Below are positions 16,487-24,737 of a stretch of DNA of 64,000 nucleotides, piece after piece. Position 1 is the first letter of the stretch, and the number at the start of each line of letters is the position of its first letter. Below the pieces are notes generated by a model that saw nothing but the letters and a program-made list of their open reading frames with translations, had not been told where the DNA came from and did not search any database. This stretch comes from Streptomyces sp. NBC_01314 (GTDB taxonomy: Bacteria; Actinomycetota; Actinomycetes; Streptomycetales; Streptomycetaceae), in NCBI RefSeq assembly GCF_041435215.1, contig NZ_CP108394.1:7192001-7256000 (forward strand). Direction: 5' to 3'. The position numbers and the translations under genes are program-made.

Positions 16487-16819
16487 GTGAGCATTATCCA
16501 CGCGTTTCTGCGATGGGCCCTGGGCCTACTCGCCCCCGGCACCGGCAGGCGAAGGGCCGCTTCCTGCCCTGCCGTATCGCCTCCGGCCCCTCGACCGCGT
16601 ACGACAGCCACGGCCCCGCAGCGGCTCCTGGCCCAGCGGTCCCCGTACGGACTCCACGGCCCGCTCGACGGCGGCGCCACCGTCATGGTCCGGCCGTACG
16701 TCGTCGAGTCCGAGCGGGAGCAGGCCTGGCAGTCTCGGCGGAGGCTCGCCCTGGTGCTCGCGGCGGACTTCGGTATCGATCTCGACGAGCATGTGATCGG
16801 CGCGAAGGCGGTGGCGTGA
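16487..16819 (+). CDS. Hypothetical protein
   Basis: This 110-residue protein has a hydrophobic N-terminus (SIIHAFLRWALGLLAPGTG), a basic Pro/Arg-rich middle and a conserved-looking end (MVRPYVVESEREQAWQSRRRLALVLAADFGIDLDEHVIGAKAVA). I chose GTG 16487 because AGAGGAG lies nine bases upstream. The stop overlaps the next ATG by one base (TGATG). No function is recognised. The layout of two short genes divergent from a small GntR regulator recurs in Streptomyces. Confidence 0.7.
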   Translation: MSIIHAFLRWALGLLAPGTGRRRAASCPAVSPPAPRPRTTATAPQRLLAQRSPYGLHGPLDGGATVMVRPYVVESEREQAWQSRRRLALVLAADFGIDLDEHVIGAKAVA

Positions 16820-17070
16820 TGAGCACCTGCGAACCTCCCCGCCGCCCCGGCCTGCTGCCGGTGAGCCTCGGCGACACCGTTCGGGACGCTGGAAGCGGGC
16901 GGATCGGCAGGGTGATGGGGTTCGTCGGCCCGTTCGTGCAACTGCGGCCGGTCGGTGGCGGCCGGGAGTGGGACGCCCGACCGGAACGGCTCAGGCCGGT
17001 GACCCGGTCCGAAGCGTTGAGCGAAGGCGTCGCCAGGAGCAACGCCCGGTCGAAGGGGGAGAGGTTGTAG
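16819..17070 (+). CDS. Small conserved Streptomyces protein, SH3-like fold suggested
   Basis: These 83 residues centre on LGDTVRDAGSGRIGRVMGFVGPFVQLRPVGGGREWDARPERLRPVT, a compact KOW/SH3-like beta pattern (VRDxGSxRxGRVM ... LRPVGGGxEWD) that I recognise from short Streptomyces proteins of unknown role. It is translationally coupled to the preceding gene through TGATG. Confidence 0.75.
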   Translation: MSTCEPPRRPGLLPVSLGDTVRDAGSGRIGRVMGFVGPFVQLRPVGGGREWDARPERLRPVTRSEALSEGVARSNARSKGERL

Positions 17071-17097
17071 CGGCGGGCCTGACGTCCGGGCGCCTGT

Positions 17098-17132
17098 AGC
17101 AGCACGCCCCGCCGTGGCTGGGGCGTGCTGCT
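17098..17132 (+). terminator. Intrinsic terminator hairpin
   Basis: AGCAGCACGCCCC (17098-17110) pairs perfectly with GGGGCGTGCTGCT (17120-17132) around a 9-base loop. It follows the small gene pair and precedes the kinase-like gene by 15 bp. Confidence 0.75.
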
Positions 17133-17147
17133 GGCAACCTGACCTCC

Positions 17148-18007
17148 ATGGAGAAGCTTGGTGGAGGGCAAAGCGCGGGCAGCCACCCGCTGTTGGGCCT
17201 GGAACGGATCGACGGCCCGGTGGCGGAGTGTCTGGCCCGGATCGGGGAGGTCTTCCGGGTCTTCGAGAAGCAGGACTCGGGGTGTGTGGCGTACGGGGTG
17301 CGATTGCCCGACCGTGATGAGCGGTGGTTCGTGAAGACCGCGGTCGAGGGGGTGGGGGCGCGGTCGCTGGAGCGGGCGTGGGCTTTTCACCGTGCCGTGC
17401 GGCACCCGGTGATCGTCCCGCAGGTGCACCGCATCGCCGTGCGGGACGGGCGGCCGGCCGTGGTCATGCCCTGGCGGGACGGGGAGGTGCTGTACCACCC
17501 CGCCGAGCGTGGCAGCGGGGACCGTACGGGCCCCGGCAGTCCGATGGCGCGCTTCCGGGCCCTGCCCCTCGCCCGGGTCGAAGCGGCCTTCGCCCGTGTC
17601 CTCGACGCCCACCTCGCCGTAGAGGCGGCCGGACACGTCGCCGTGGATCTCTACGACGGTGCCCTGCTGTACGACTTCGCGGCGCACGAGATGTATTTGG
17701 TCGACCTCGACGAGTACCGGCCCGGCCCCTTCGTGCTGGACGCCGAGCGGCTGCCGGGCTCCACCCGTTTCATGGCGCCGGAGGAGTTCGAGCGAGGTTC
17801 CACGATCGACCTGCGCACCACGGTCCACGTACTGGGCCGCACCGCACCGCACGGCTGTTGCTGGACGCGGGGGACGAGGAGCGTGCCTGGCGGGGTACTG
17901 CGGCCCAACTGGCCGTACTGGAGCGGGCCACGCATCCCGATCCCGGTGAACGCTTCGCGAGCGTACGGGAGTTCGCGGACGCGTGGCTGAGGGCCGCGGG
18001 GTGCTGA
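17148..18007 (+). pseudogene. Protein-kinase-like gene broken by a 5-bp tandem duplication
   Basis: From ATG 17148 the frame encodes a kinase-like fold: WFVKTA (likely ATP-binding Lys), GHVAVDLYDGALLYD (catalytic-loop region), YLVDLDEY (DFG-equivalent) and FMAPEEF (APE). At 17841-17850 ACCGC occurs twice. Removing one copy joins TTVHVLGRTA directly to RLLLDAGDEERAWRGTAAQLAVLERATHPDPGERFASVREFADAWLRAAGC, which is in another frame and ends at 18007. With the duplication the frame ends at 17990 with unrelated residues. It is either a true pseudogene or a sequencing slip in a repeat. The substrate is unknown. Confidence 0.75.
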
Positions 18008-18072
18008 GGCCGACCGTCATCCAGCCGTGCCACGATGCCCCTTTGCGTTGCACACCGATCCCAGGGGGGACC

Positions 18073-18531
18073 ATGCGCACCCGCGCCACCGTCGTACTCG
18101 CCGCCACGCTCCTCGCGCTCACCGCGTGCACGTCCGACGACGAGCCCGGCAGCGCCGACGACAAGCCGTCCGCGAGTGCCGAGCCGTCCGTCGGGGCGTG
18201 GCAGCCGAGCGCCACCCCCAGCCCGGCCGACACCGCGGGCCTCGAAGCGGCCGTCCGCGAGTACACCGCGGCGTACTTCGCGAACAAGCCCGACACCACC
18301 CACGGCATGCTGTCCGCGCGCTGCAAGAAGCGGATCACCCTCGCGGGCATGGCCGCGCTGACCGAACGGGCCGTCGGGGACTACGGCCCGCAGGATGTGA
18401 AGCGGTTCGAGGTCGACGAGATGTCCGGTGATGTGGCGCGCGTCTCGTACGGCGTCGGCATGCCCAAGTTCGACCAGAAGCAGGAGCCGTGGACCCGAGA
18501 GGCCGGCGTCTGGCGCTACGACGACTGCTGA
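18073..18531 (+). CDS. Putative secreted lipoprotein
   Basis: This 152-residue protein has an n-region MRTR, a hydrophobic core and the lipobox LTAC (cysteine near residue 19), then a Ser/Asp/Pro linker. The C-terminal domain (LEAAVREYTAAYFANKPDTTHGMLSARCKKRITLAGMAAL ... VARVSYGVGMPKFDQKQEPWTREAGVWRYDDC) has the pattern of NTF2-like domains in actinobacterial lipoproteins. GGGGGGA precedes the ATG. A strong terminator follows. The role is unknown. Confidence 0.8.
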   Translation: MRTRATVVLAATLLALTACTSDDEPGSADDKPSASAEPSVGAWQPSATPSPADTAGLEAAVREYTAAYFANKPDTTHGMLSARCKKRITLAGMAALTERAVGDYGPQDVKRFEVDEMSGDVARVSYGVGMPKFDQKQEPWTREAGVWRYDDC

Positions 18532-18558
18532 GTCGCACCTCGCCTCCCGATGGCACAC

Positions 18559-18597
18559 GAACAAGCCCCGACCTGGTTCCCAGGTCGGGGCTTGTTC
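18559..18597. terminator. Strong bidirectional intrinsic terminator
   Basis: There is a perfect 18-bp stem, 18559-18576 (GAACAAGCCCCGACCTGG) with 18580-18597, around a TTC loop. It separates the lipoprotein gene from the oppositely oriented tRNA-His. Confidence 0.9.
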
Positions 18598-18603
18598 GAT
18601 CAG

Positions 18604-18676
18604 GGTGAGTGACGGGACTCGAACCCGCGGCATCCTGGACCACAACCAGGTGCTCTACCAGCTGAGCTACACCCAC
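18604..18676 (-). tRNA. tRNA-His (anticodon GTG)
   Basis: The minus strand folds as a full tRNA. The acceptor GTGGGTG pairs with CACTCAC, and the D arm is AGCTCAGCTGGTAGAGC. The anticodon stem CCTGG/CCAGG presents TTGTGGT with anticodon GTG, and the T arm contains GGTTCGAGTCCC. A G lies at -1 (18677) opposite C73, the histidine identity element. CCA is not encoded. Confidence 0.97.
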
Positions 18677-18802
18677 CATGACCGGCGGTTCATCCGAAGG
18701 TTTACCGACCGGCCGAGAAAAAGTGTACAGGGTCTGAAGGGGTGCCCGCGCACGCGTTTCGGTGGAGGGTGTTCGGGGGCCCGGACGGGCCCCTGAACGG
18801 GG

Positions 18803-19405
18803 CTACAGCGCGGGCAGGACGTGCTTCGCGGCGATCGTGCGGGCCGTGTCCGAGTCGGGGCCGGGGTGCGGGACGAAGATCGCCTCGCGGTAGTAGCGCA
18901 GCTCGGCGATGGATTCGCGGATGTCGGCGAGAGCGCGGTGGTTGCCGTTCTTCTGGGGGCTGTTGAAGTACGCCCTCGGGTACCAGCGGCGGGCCAGCTC
19001 CTTGACCGAGGAGACATCCACGATGCGGTAGTGGAGGTAGTCCTCCAGCGTGGGCATGTCCCGGAGCAGGAAGCCGCGGTCGGTGCCCACCGAGTTGCCG
19101 CACAGGGGGGCCTTGCCCGGTTCCTTCACGTGCTCCCGTACGTATGCCAGGACCTGCGCCTCGGCGTCCGCCAGCGTCGTGCCGCCGGGCAGCGCGTCGA
19201 GCAGGCCGGACGCGGTGTGCATCGCGCGCACCACCTCCGGCATGGTCTCCAGTGCCGAGTCCGGCGGGCGGACGACGATGTCGACACCTTCGCCGAGCAC
19301 GTTGAGCTCGGAGTCGGTGACGAGGGCGGCCACCTCGATGAGCGCGTCGTCGGACAGCGAGAGGCCGGTCATCTCGCAGTCGATCCACACCATGCGATCG
19401 TTCAT
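18803..19405 (-). CDS. orn: Oligoribonuclease
   Basis: This 200-residue DEDDh 3'-5' exoribonuclease degrades 2-5-nt RNA fragments and pGpG, which links it to c-di-GMP turnover. The motifs are WIDCEMTGL (D8, E10), GNSVGTDRGFL and YRIVDVSS, with NHRALADI at the C-terminus. The ATG is at 19405. It lies beside adpA, as in S. griseus and S. coelicolor, where the ornA-adpA linkage is known and ornA loss impairs aerial growth. Confidence 0.97.
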   Translation of the reverse strand: MNDRMVWIDCEMTGLSLSDDALIEVAALVTDSELNVLGEGVDIVVRPPDSALETMPEVVRAMHTASGLLDALPGGTTLADAEAQVLAYVREHVKEPGKAPLCGNSVGTDRGFLLRDMPTLEDYLHYRIVDVSSVKELARRWYPRAYFNSPQKNGNHRALADIRESIAELRYYREAIFVPHPGPDSDTARTIAAKHVLPAL

Positions 19406-19496
19406 GTGTCTCACCTTACGGCCCGTGACAGCCGTACGGCCCAGCCCTGCACCAGGGTGATCAGGTGCGGGACCGGGCCGTACGGGCCGGTTGGTG

Positions 19497-20726
19497 CTAC
19501 GGCGCGCTGCGCTGGCCCGGCAGGCGGCCCGTCGCGTACAGCTCGGGCTTGGCGCCCTCCGTGGAGAGGGACGCCGACGGCGCCAGGGCGCTCGCCGCGG
19601 CCGTGCGCCGGGCCTGGAGCGGCACCGGGGCGTGCTCCGGCGACACCGGGGAGGGCCCCGGGACGCCGTGCGGGCCGTCGTGGTGGTGATCGCTGTGCTT
19701 CTCACCCTGCGGACGCCGGGCCCGGTACGCCGCCCGGTACGCCGCCGGGGACGAGCCCAGCTGTCGCCGGAAGTGCCCGCGCAGCGCCACCGGCGAACGG
19801 AAGCCGCAACGCCCCGCGACCTCGTCCACCGAGTAGTCCGATGTCTCCAGGAGGCGCTGCGCCTGCAGTACGCGCTGGGTGATCAGCCACTGCAGGGGAG
19901 CGCTCCCGGTGAGCGAGCGGAACCGGCGGTCGAACGTACGACGGCTCATGTACGCCCGTGCCGCGAGCGTCTCCACGTCGAACTGCTCGTGGAGGTGCTC
20001 CAGTGCCCAGGCGACGACCTCGGCGAGCGGGTCGGCGCCGATCTCCTCTGGTAAAGATCGATCGAGGTAGCGCTCCTGGCCGCCCGATCGACGCGGTGGG
20101 ACGACGAGACGACGGGCCAGCGCGCCGGCCGCCTCGTTCCCGTGGTCGGTCCGCACGATGTGCAGACATAGATCGATTCCGGCCGCGGTGCCGGCCGACG
20201 TCAGTACGTCGCCGTCGTCCACGAAGAGTTCTCGTGGGTCGACGTGTACGGACGGATAGCGCTTGGCCAGCGTCGGCGCGTACATCCAGTGTGTCGTCGC
20301 GGGCCTGCCGTCCAGCAGGCCGGCGGCGGCCAGCACGAAGGCGCCGGTGCACAGCCCGACTATGCGGGCCCCCTCTTCGTGCGCTCGGCGCAGTGCGTCG
20401 AGCGCATCCTCCGGCGGCGGTGAGGTGATCGAACGCCATGCGGGCACGACCACCGTGCCCGCCCGCGAGATCGCCTCAAGGCCGTTCGGTGCGGTGAGTT
20501 CCAGGCCCCCCGTGGTCCGCAGCGGGCCGTCCTCGCCCGCGCACACCAGCAGGCGGTAGCGCGGTACGCCGGCGTCCTGGCGGTCGATCCCGAACACCGA
20601 CAGTGGTATGGAACTCTCGAAGATGGGGCCGCCGCTGAACAGCAGCACCGCGACGATCTCCTTGCGGCGTCGCCCGGACAGCTTCCGGGCCGCGGCTTCC
20701 GGCGCGGCGGTGGAGTCGTGGCTCAT
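19497..20726 (-). CDS. adpA: AraC/XylS-type global developmental regulator AdpA (GlxA-like)
   Basis: This 409-residue regulator has an N-terminal DJ-1/PfpI-type dimerisation domain (VLLFSGGPIFESSIPLSVFGIDRQDAGVPRYRLLVCAGEDGPL ... IVGLCTGAFVLAAAGLLDGRPATTHWMYA). An AraC double helix-turn-helix follows (about 250-345; MSRRTFDRRFRSLTGSAPLQWLITQRVLQAQRLLETSDYSVDEVAGRCGFRSPVALRGHFR). AdpA controls morphological differentiation and antibiotic genes. Leu225, in DRSLPEEI, is a TTA codon (20052-20054), the conserved bldA-dependent codon of adpA. The C-terminus is a long low-complexity tail. The ATG at 20726 starts MSHDSTAAPE. Confidence 0.97.
   Translation of the reverse strand: MSHDSTAAPEAAARKLSGRRRKEIVAVLLFSGGPIFESSIPLSVFGIDRQDAGVPRYRLLVCAGEDGPLRTTGGLELTAPNGLEAISRAGTVVVPAWRSITSPPPEDALDALRRAHEEGARIVGLCTGAFVLAAAGLLDGRPATTHWMYAPTLAKRYPSVHVDPRELFVDDGDVLTSAGTAAGIDLCLHIVRTDHGNEAAGALARRLVVPPRRSGGQERYLDRSLPEEIGADPLAEVVAWALEHLHEQFDVETLAARAYMSRRTFDRRFRSLTGSAPLQWLITQRVLQAQRLLETSDYSVDEVAGRCGFRSPVALRGHFRRQLGSSPAAYRAAYRARRPQGEKHSDHHHDGPHGVPGPSPVSPEHAPVPLQARRTAAASALAPSASLSTEGAKPELYATGRLPGQRSAP
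20052..20054 (-). other. TTA (bldA) codon in adpA
   Basis: The codon for Leu225 is TTA, read by the late-expressed tRNA of bldA in Streptomyces. Its position in the linker just before the AraC domain matches other adpA genes. Confidence 0.95.
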
Positions 20727-21104
20727 ACTGCTAAGCCCCCCTCGGTGGTCGCGGCTCCTCGGTTGTGTCGCTCCTGCACGTTTCCCCTTGGTCCTGCACG
20801 AGTCCCCCGCCGTAAGACAGTCATGATCGAATCTACTGTGTCCCATGGTGCCGGCGTGACCAGTTCGCCACCCGGTGCATTGTCGACATGGCAACTTGGC
20901 GTGAAGCATTCGATCACGAAGCGTTGCACTCGTGGGCCGTGCAGGGAAGTACGCCTCGTCCCAGTGGCCGGTCCACGTAGGGTGCGCGCGGCCCCTTGGC
21001 CCCTTTCAGTGCAGGTCGAACGGGGGGTGGAGGGGTGTTCGACCAAGGGATGCGCAGGTAACCGAAGTTGGCTGAAAAGATACGGGGGTGTGCGCGGAAA
21101 CCGG
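20727..21104. promoter_or_regulatory. adpA upstream regulatory region
   Basis: These 378 bp precede adpA. Streptomyces adpA genes have long upstream regions bound by developmental regulators such as BldD, AdpA itself and gamma-butyrolactone receptors. I see no gene here and no perfect copy of a known site, so individual operators are not assigned. Confidence 0.5.
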
Positions 21105-21575
21105 TCAGTCGACCGGCGTACTCGGACCGGAGTTCCGTCCGCCCCTGTGCGCCCCGGAAGGGGAGCGTCCCCTTCGGCCGCGCTGGGGGGTGCGATCTTC
21201 GGCCATCGAACGGGCGGGCGCCCTGGGGGTCGCTGTCGCGCGGTTGGTCCTCGCGCGCGGGGCTGTCGCGCGCGTGGCCGTCGTGCGTGCCGCACGGGCC
21301 GCTCCGCGTTCCGACTGGCGGAGGAGGACGCGGCAGGCGCCGGTGACCGCGGCGAGGCCGAGGGCCGTGCCCGTCGCGCCGGCGAGGGAGGTGCCGTACC
21401 AGACGAGGACGACCGGGACCAGGACGCAGCTGAAAGCCGCCCAGCGGACCACGTCCGTGGCGGTGTCGATCGGGTGGGCCGAGGACTGGAGGGCGCTTTC
21501 GGGGGTGCTTGGAGGGGCTGGGGGGAGTGCGTCCGCTTCGGGGGCGGACTGGGGCGCGGTGCGGTGCGCGGACAC
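21105..21575 (-). CDS. Small membrane protein of unknown function
   Basis: This 156-residue protein starts at GTG 21575 with AGGAGGG seven bases upstream. It has an Ala/Pro-rich N-terminus, a hydrophobic hairpin of about two membrane segments (VVRWAAFSCVLVPVVLVWYGTSLAGATGTALGLAAVTGACRVLL) and a long Arg-rich, probably cytoplasmic tail. A similar small membrane protein accompanies adpA in related genomes, but no function is known to me. Confidence 0.7.
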   Translation of the reverse strand: MSAHRTAPQSAPEADALPPAPPSTPESALQSSAHPIDTATDVVRWAAFSCVLVPVVLVWYGTSLAGATGTALGLAAVTGACRVLLRQSERGAARAARTTATRATAPRARTNRATATPRAPARSMAEDRTPQRGRRGRSPSGAHRGGRNSGPSTPVD

Positions 21576-21966
21576 TGCGGGCTCCCTCCTGGCTCCCTCG
21601 GGTTCGGCTTACCGGAGTTCAACGCGTGTTCGACCTGTCGGTCACTGGTGCCGTCGGATCGGGTTGCCATCGGGTTGTCATCGGGGTGTTCTCGCTCGCC
21701 CGTGCTTCCGCGGCGTCTGTATTCCTGTGTAAACCGGCTGTACGTGGCAGCAACCATTGCGTTACGGGGCGGTGCTCGTGCATGCTCCCTGGAACCCCGC
21801 GCAGCCGGTGCGGGAACTGGGCGGAGGAGGCGTGCGGTCGTACCCTTGGGGGTATGGGGTGGGGAAGATGATTCCCGGACACGGCTCCGCCGCACACTGA
21901 CATCCCGTCCACACCGACGTTCCATCCACGTCGTCCCCACACGAGGATCCAAACGCCGAGACACCC
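21576..21966. promoter_or_regulatory. Divergent intergenic region upstream of the universal stress protein gene
   Basis: This 391-bp region lies between the membrane-protein gene and the universal stress gene. It presumably holds both promoters. I find no ORF of good composition, repeat or clear operator in it. Confidence 0.4.
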
Positions 21967-22497
21967 ATGGCCGGTCAAGAATTCTTCGAATCCGCGGACC
22001 GCAAGCGGTGGCCCGTCGCCGATCACACGGCGGCCGAGCCCCTTGCGGCGGAAGAGACACGCCCTTCCTGCGATCCTGCCTTCAAGCACGGCGTCGTCGT
22101 CGGCTTCGACGGTTCGACGTCCAGTGAGCGCGCCCTCGCGTACGCCGTCGGCATGGCCCGCCGCTCCGGCTCGGGCCTGATCATCGTGCATGTCGCCAAC
22201 CGGCTGCCCACGACCGTGTGGGCCGGCTGCGAGCCACCCGTGTTCGTCGACGTTCCCGACCACCGGACCGAGGTCCTCGGGCTGGAGCTCGCCTGCGCCG
22301 ATTATCTGGCCGAGGTGCCCTGGATCCTCGTCGAGCGAGGCGGCGACATCTGCCACGAACTCGAAGAGGTGGGCCGGGAGTACGAGGCCGACGCGATCGT
22401 CGTCGGGTCCACGCACGGGCTCGTCGGCCGGCTCTTCGGGTCGGTCGCGGGGCGGCTCGCCAAGCGGGCGCAGCGGCCGGTCATCGTCATTCCGTGA
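21967..22497 (+). CDS. Universal stress protein (UspA family)
   Basis: This 176-residue protein has one Usp domain. It starts at GVVVGFDGSTSSERALAYAVGMARRSGSGLIIVHVAN and ends in the nucleotide-binding loop GSTHGLVGRLFGSVAGRLAKRAQRPVIVIP (G-2x-G-9x-G-S/T type). It is probably an ATP-binding cytoplasmic protein of stress or hypoxic conditions. About 35 extra residues precede the domain. The stop codon lies inside the first of three short direct repeats. Confidence 0.92.
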   Translation: MAGQEFFESADRKRWPVADHTAAEPLAAEETRPSCDPAFKHGVVVGFDGSTSSERALAYAVGMARRSGSGLIIVHVANRLPTTVWAGCEPPVFVDVPDHRTEVLGLELACADYLAEVPWILVERGGDICHELEEVGREYEADAIVVGSTHGLVGRLFGSVAGRLAKRAQRPVIVIP

Positions 22498-22557
22498 CGT
22501 TCGGCGCCGCTGTTCCGTGACGTTCCGCGGCGTCAATCCGTGACGCTCCGCGTCGCT
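22490..22557 (+). repeat. Three tandem imperfect repeats
   Basis: TCCGTGACGTTC recurs with period about 23 bases (copies near 22491, 22513 and 22537, the third as TCCGTGACGCTC), each followed by a GCGNCG run. The first copy includes the stop codon of the universal stress gene. Their function is unknown. Confidence 0.6.
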
Positions 22558-22701
22558 TCCGGAAACCCGTAAGTCTACTGACGCGTAGAGGTGTTTGTGC
22601 CCTTGTGAAGGGCATAACCCGCGTGATGCCTGACGGAGTGGCGTGACGGCCACGGGTAGTTGGCAGCGGCGTCGGGGCGTTGGGCGGCCCCGGCGTGTCG
22701 A

Positions 22702-22742
22702 ACGGACCCCCACGTGATGGGTGGCATCACGTGGGGGTCCGT
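22702..22742. terminator. Strong intrinsic terminator between usp and glmS
   Basis: A perfect 18-bp stem is formed by 22702-22719 (ACGGACCCCCACGTGATG) and 22725-22742, with a 5-base loop. It serves two convergent genes. Confidence 0.9.
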
Positions 22743-22769
22743 CCTTGTTGTGTGGCCTCTGCGGGTGGG

Positions 22770-22835
22770 TGGGGGTTGCTCGCGCCCACGCGGCGGAGCC
22801 GCGTATCGATGCAGCCCCGCGCCCCTCAAGGCCAG
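22770..22835. repeat. Streptomyces-type intergenic repeat element
   Basis: GGTTGCTCGCGCCCACGCGG, followed by the palindromic GCGGCGGAGCCGC and later CAGCCCCGCGCCCC, forms a motif I recognise as frequent between Streptomyces genes. The core CGCCCACGCGGCGGAGCCGC recurs on the minus strand at about 35824-35846. Apart from this, the terminator and the short repeats, the 22498-22849 gap holds no gene. Confidence 0.6.
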
Positions 22836-22849
22836 AAGCCGGCGCGCCT

Positions 22850-24667
22850 CTATTCGACCGTGACCGACTTCGCGAGGTTCCTGGGCTTGTCGATGTCGCG
22901 GCCCAGGGCCAACGCCGTGTGGTAGGCGAGGAGTTGGAGGGGGATGCCCATGAGGATCGGGTCGAGTTCGTCCTCGTTCTTGGGGACGATGATCGTCTGG
23001 TCGGCCTTCTCCTGGTCGCGGTGGGCCACGGCGAGGATCTTGCCGCTGCGGGCCTTGATCTCCTCCAGGGCGGCGCGGTTCTTCTCCAGGAGGTCGTCGT
23101 CGGGGACGATGGCGACCGTCGGGAGGGCGGGCTCGATGAGGGCCAGCGGGCCGTGCTTGAGCTCGGAGGCGGGGTAGGCCTCGGCGTGGATGTAGGAGAC
23201 CTCCTTGAGCTTCAGGGAGGCCTCGCGGGCCACCGGGTAGCCCCGGACGCGGCCGATGAAGAGCATCGAGCGGGCCTCGGCGTACCCCTGGGCCAGCTTC
23301 TTGATCTCCTCCTCCTGCTCCAGCATCTCGGAGATCTGGGCGGGGAGCTTGCGCAGGCCCGCGATGATCCGCTTGCCGTCGCGGACGGAGAGGTCGCGGG
23401 TGCGGCCCAGGTGCAGGGCGAGGAGCGCGAAGGCCACCGTGGTGTTGGTGAAGCACTTCGTGGAGACGACGCAGACCTCGGGGCCGGCGTGGACGTAGAT
23501 GCCGCCGTCCGCCTCACGGGCGATCGCCGAGCCGACGACGTTCACGACGCCGAGGACGCGGGCGCCCTTGCGCTTCAGCTCCTGCACGGCCGCCAGCACG
23601 TCGTACGTCTCGCCGGACTGGGAGACGGCGATGTAGAGGGTGTCGGGGTCGACGACCGCGTTGCGGTAGCGGAACTCCGACGCCGGCTCGGCGTCCGCGG
23701 GGATACGGGCCAGCTCCTCGATCATCTGGGCGCCGATCATGCCCGCGTGGTACGAGGTGCCGCAGCCGAGGATCTTCACGCGGCGGATCTGGCGCGCCTC
23801 GCGGGCGTCCAGGTTGAGGCCGCCGAGGTGCACGGTGGAGAAGCGGTCGTCGATGCGGCCGCGCAGCACGCGGTCCACGGCGTCGGCCTGCTCGTGGATC
23901 TCCTTGTGCATGTACGTGTCGTGGCCGCCCATGTCGTACGAGGCGGCCTCCCACTCCACGGTGGTGGGCTCCGCCGTGGTGCGGGTGCCCTCCGTGGTGT
24001 ACGTGCGGAAGTCGTCGGCCTTGAGGGTGGCCATCTCGCCGTCGTCCAGGGTGACGATCTGGCGGGTGTGGGTGACCAGAGCGGCTATGTCCGAGGCGAC
24101 GAACATCTCCTTCTCGCCGATGCCGAGGACGACCGGGGAGCCGTTGCGGGCCACGACGATACGGTCGTTGAAGTCGGCGTGCATGACGGCGATGCCGTAC
24201 GTGCCCTCGACGATGCGGACCGCCTGGCGGACCTTCTCCTCCAGGGTGGTGGCCTGGGAGCGGGCGATGAGGTGGGTGAGGACCTCGGTGTCCGTCTCGG
24301 ACAGGAACTCGACGCCGTCCGCTTCGAGCTTCTTCCGCAGGTCGGAGGCGTTGTCGATGATGCCGTTGTGGACGACGGCGACCTTGTTGTCGCCCGACAT
24401 GTGCGGGTGCGCGTTGACGTCGGACGGGGCGCCGTGGGTGGCCCAGCGGGTGTGGGCGATGCCGGTGGTGCCCTTGAAGCGCGCCGGGACCTTGGCCTCC
24501 AGGTCACGGACCCGGCCCTTGGCCTTGACCATCTTCAGGCCGGCCGTCTTGGGCGAGGTGACGACTATGCCCGCCGAGTCGTAGCCCCGGTACTCCAGGC
24601 GCTGCAGGCCCTCAAGGAGCAGCGGCGCCACATCGCGCTTGCCGATGTAACCGACAATCCCGCACAT
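22850..24667 (-). CDS. glmS: Glutamine-fructose-6-phosphate aminotransferase (isomerizing)
   Basis: This 605-residue enzyme makes glucosamine-6-phosphate from fructose-6-phosphate and glutamine, the entry to cell-wall amino sugars. The glutaminase Cys is at residue 2 (MCGIVGYIG). HTRWATHG and the two SIS domains follow (ILGCGTSYHAGMIGAQMIEE, SQSGETYDVL; then IGRVRGYPVAREASLKLKEVSYIHAEAYPASELKHGPLALIE), and the C-terminus is the typical DIDKPRNLAKSVTVE. The ATG is at 24667. No glmS ribozyme-like leader is evident. Confidence 0.98.
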   Translation of the reverse strand: MCGIVGYIGKRDVAPLLLEGLQRLEYRGYDSAGIVVTSPKTAGLKMVKAKGRVRDLEAKVPARFKGTTGIAHTRWATHGAPSDVNAHPHMSGDNKVAVVHNGIIDNASDLRKKLEADGVEFLSETDTEVLTHLIARSQATTLEEKVRQAVRIVEGTYGIAVMHADFNDRIVVARNGSPVVLGIGEKEMFVASDIAALVTHTRQIVTLDDGEMATLKADDFRTYTTEGTRTTAEPTTVEWEAASYDMGGHDTYMHKEIHEQADAVDRVLRGRIDDRFSTVHLGGLNLDAREARQIRRVKILGCGTSYHAGMIGAQMIEELARIPADAEPASEFRYRNAVVDPDTLYIAVSQSGETYDVLAAVQELKRKGARVLGVVNVVGSAIAREADGGIYVHAGPEVCVVSTKCFTNTTVAFALLALHLGRTRDLSVRDGKRIIAGLRKLPAQISEMLEQEEEIKKLAQGYAEARSMLFIGRVRGYPVAREASLKLKEVSYIHAEAYPASELKHGPLALIEPALPTVAIVPDDDLLEKNRAALEEIKARSGKILAVAHRDQEKADQTIIVPKNEDELDPILMGIPLQLLAYHTALALGRDIDKPRNLAKSVTVE

Positions 24668-24737
24668 ATATACGTATCCCCTAGCCGTAGTTGTTCAGCA
24701 GTGGCCGATCGGTCGCGGATGAGTCAGCCGCTGGTGA

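Noticed and set aside
18604..18676. tRNA-His as the attachment site of an integrated element ending in the accessory block
   Set aside because: I searched by eye for a duplicated tRNA 3' end between 6852 and 18600 and for an integrase gene and found neither.
20727..20909. N-terminal extension of AdpA (about 60 residues)
   Set aside because: The frame is open upstream, but residues such as MLHAKLPCRQCTGWRTG do not fit AdpA, which normally begins MSHDST just before the dimerisation domain.
24668..24737. glmS ribozyme or riboswitch in the glmS leader
   Set aside because: The leader is only about 70 bp before the next gene, and the ribozyme core is not present.
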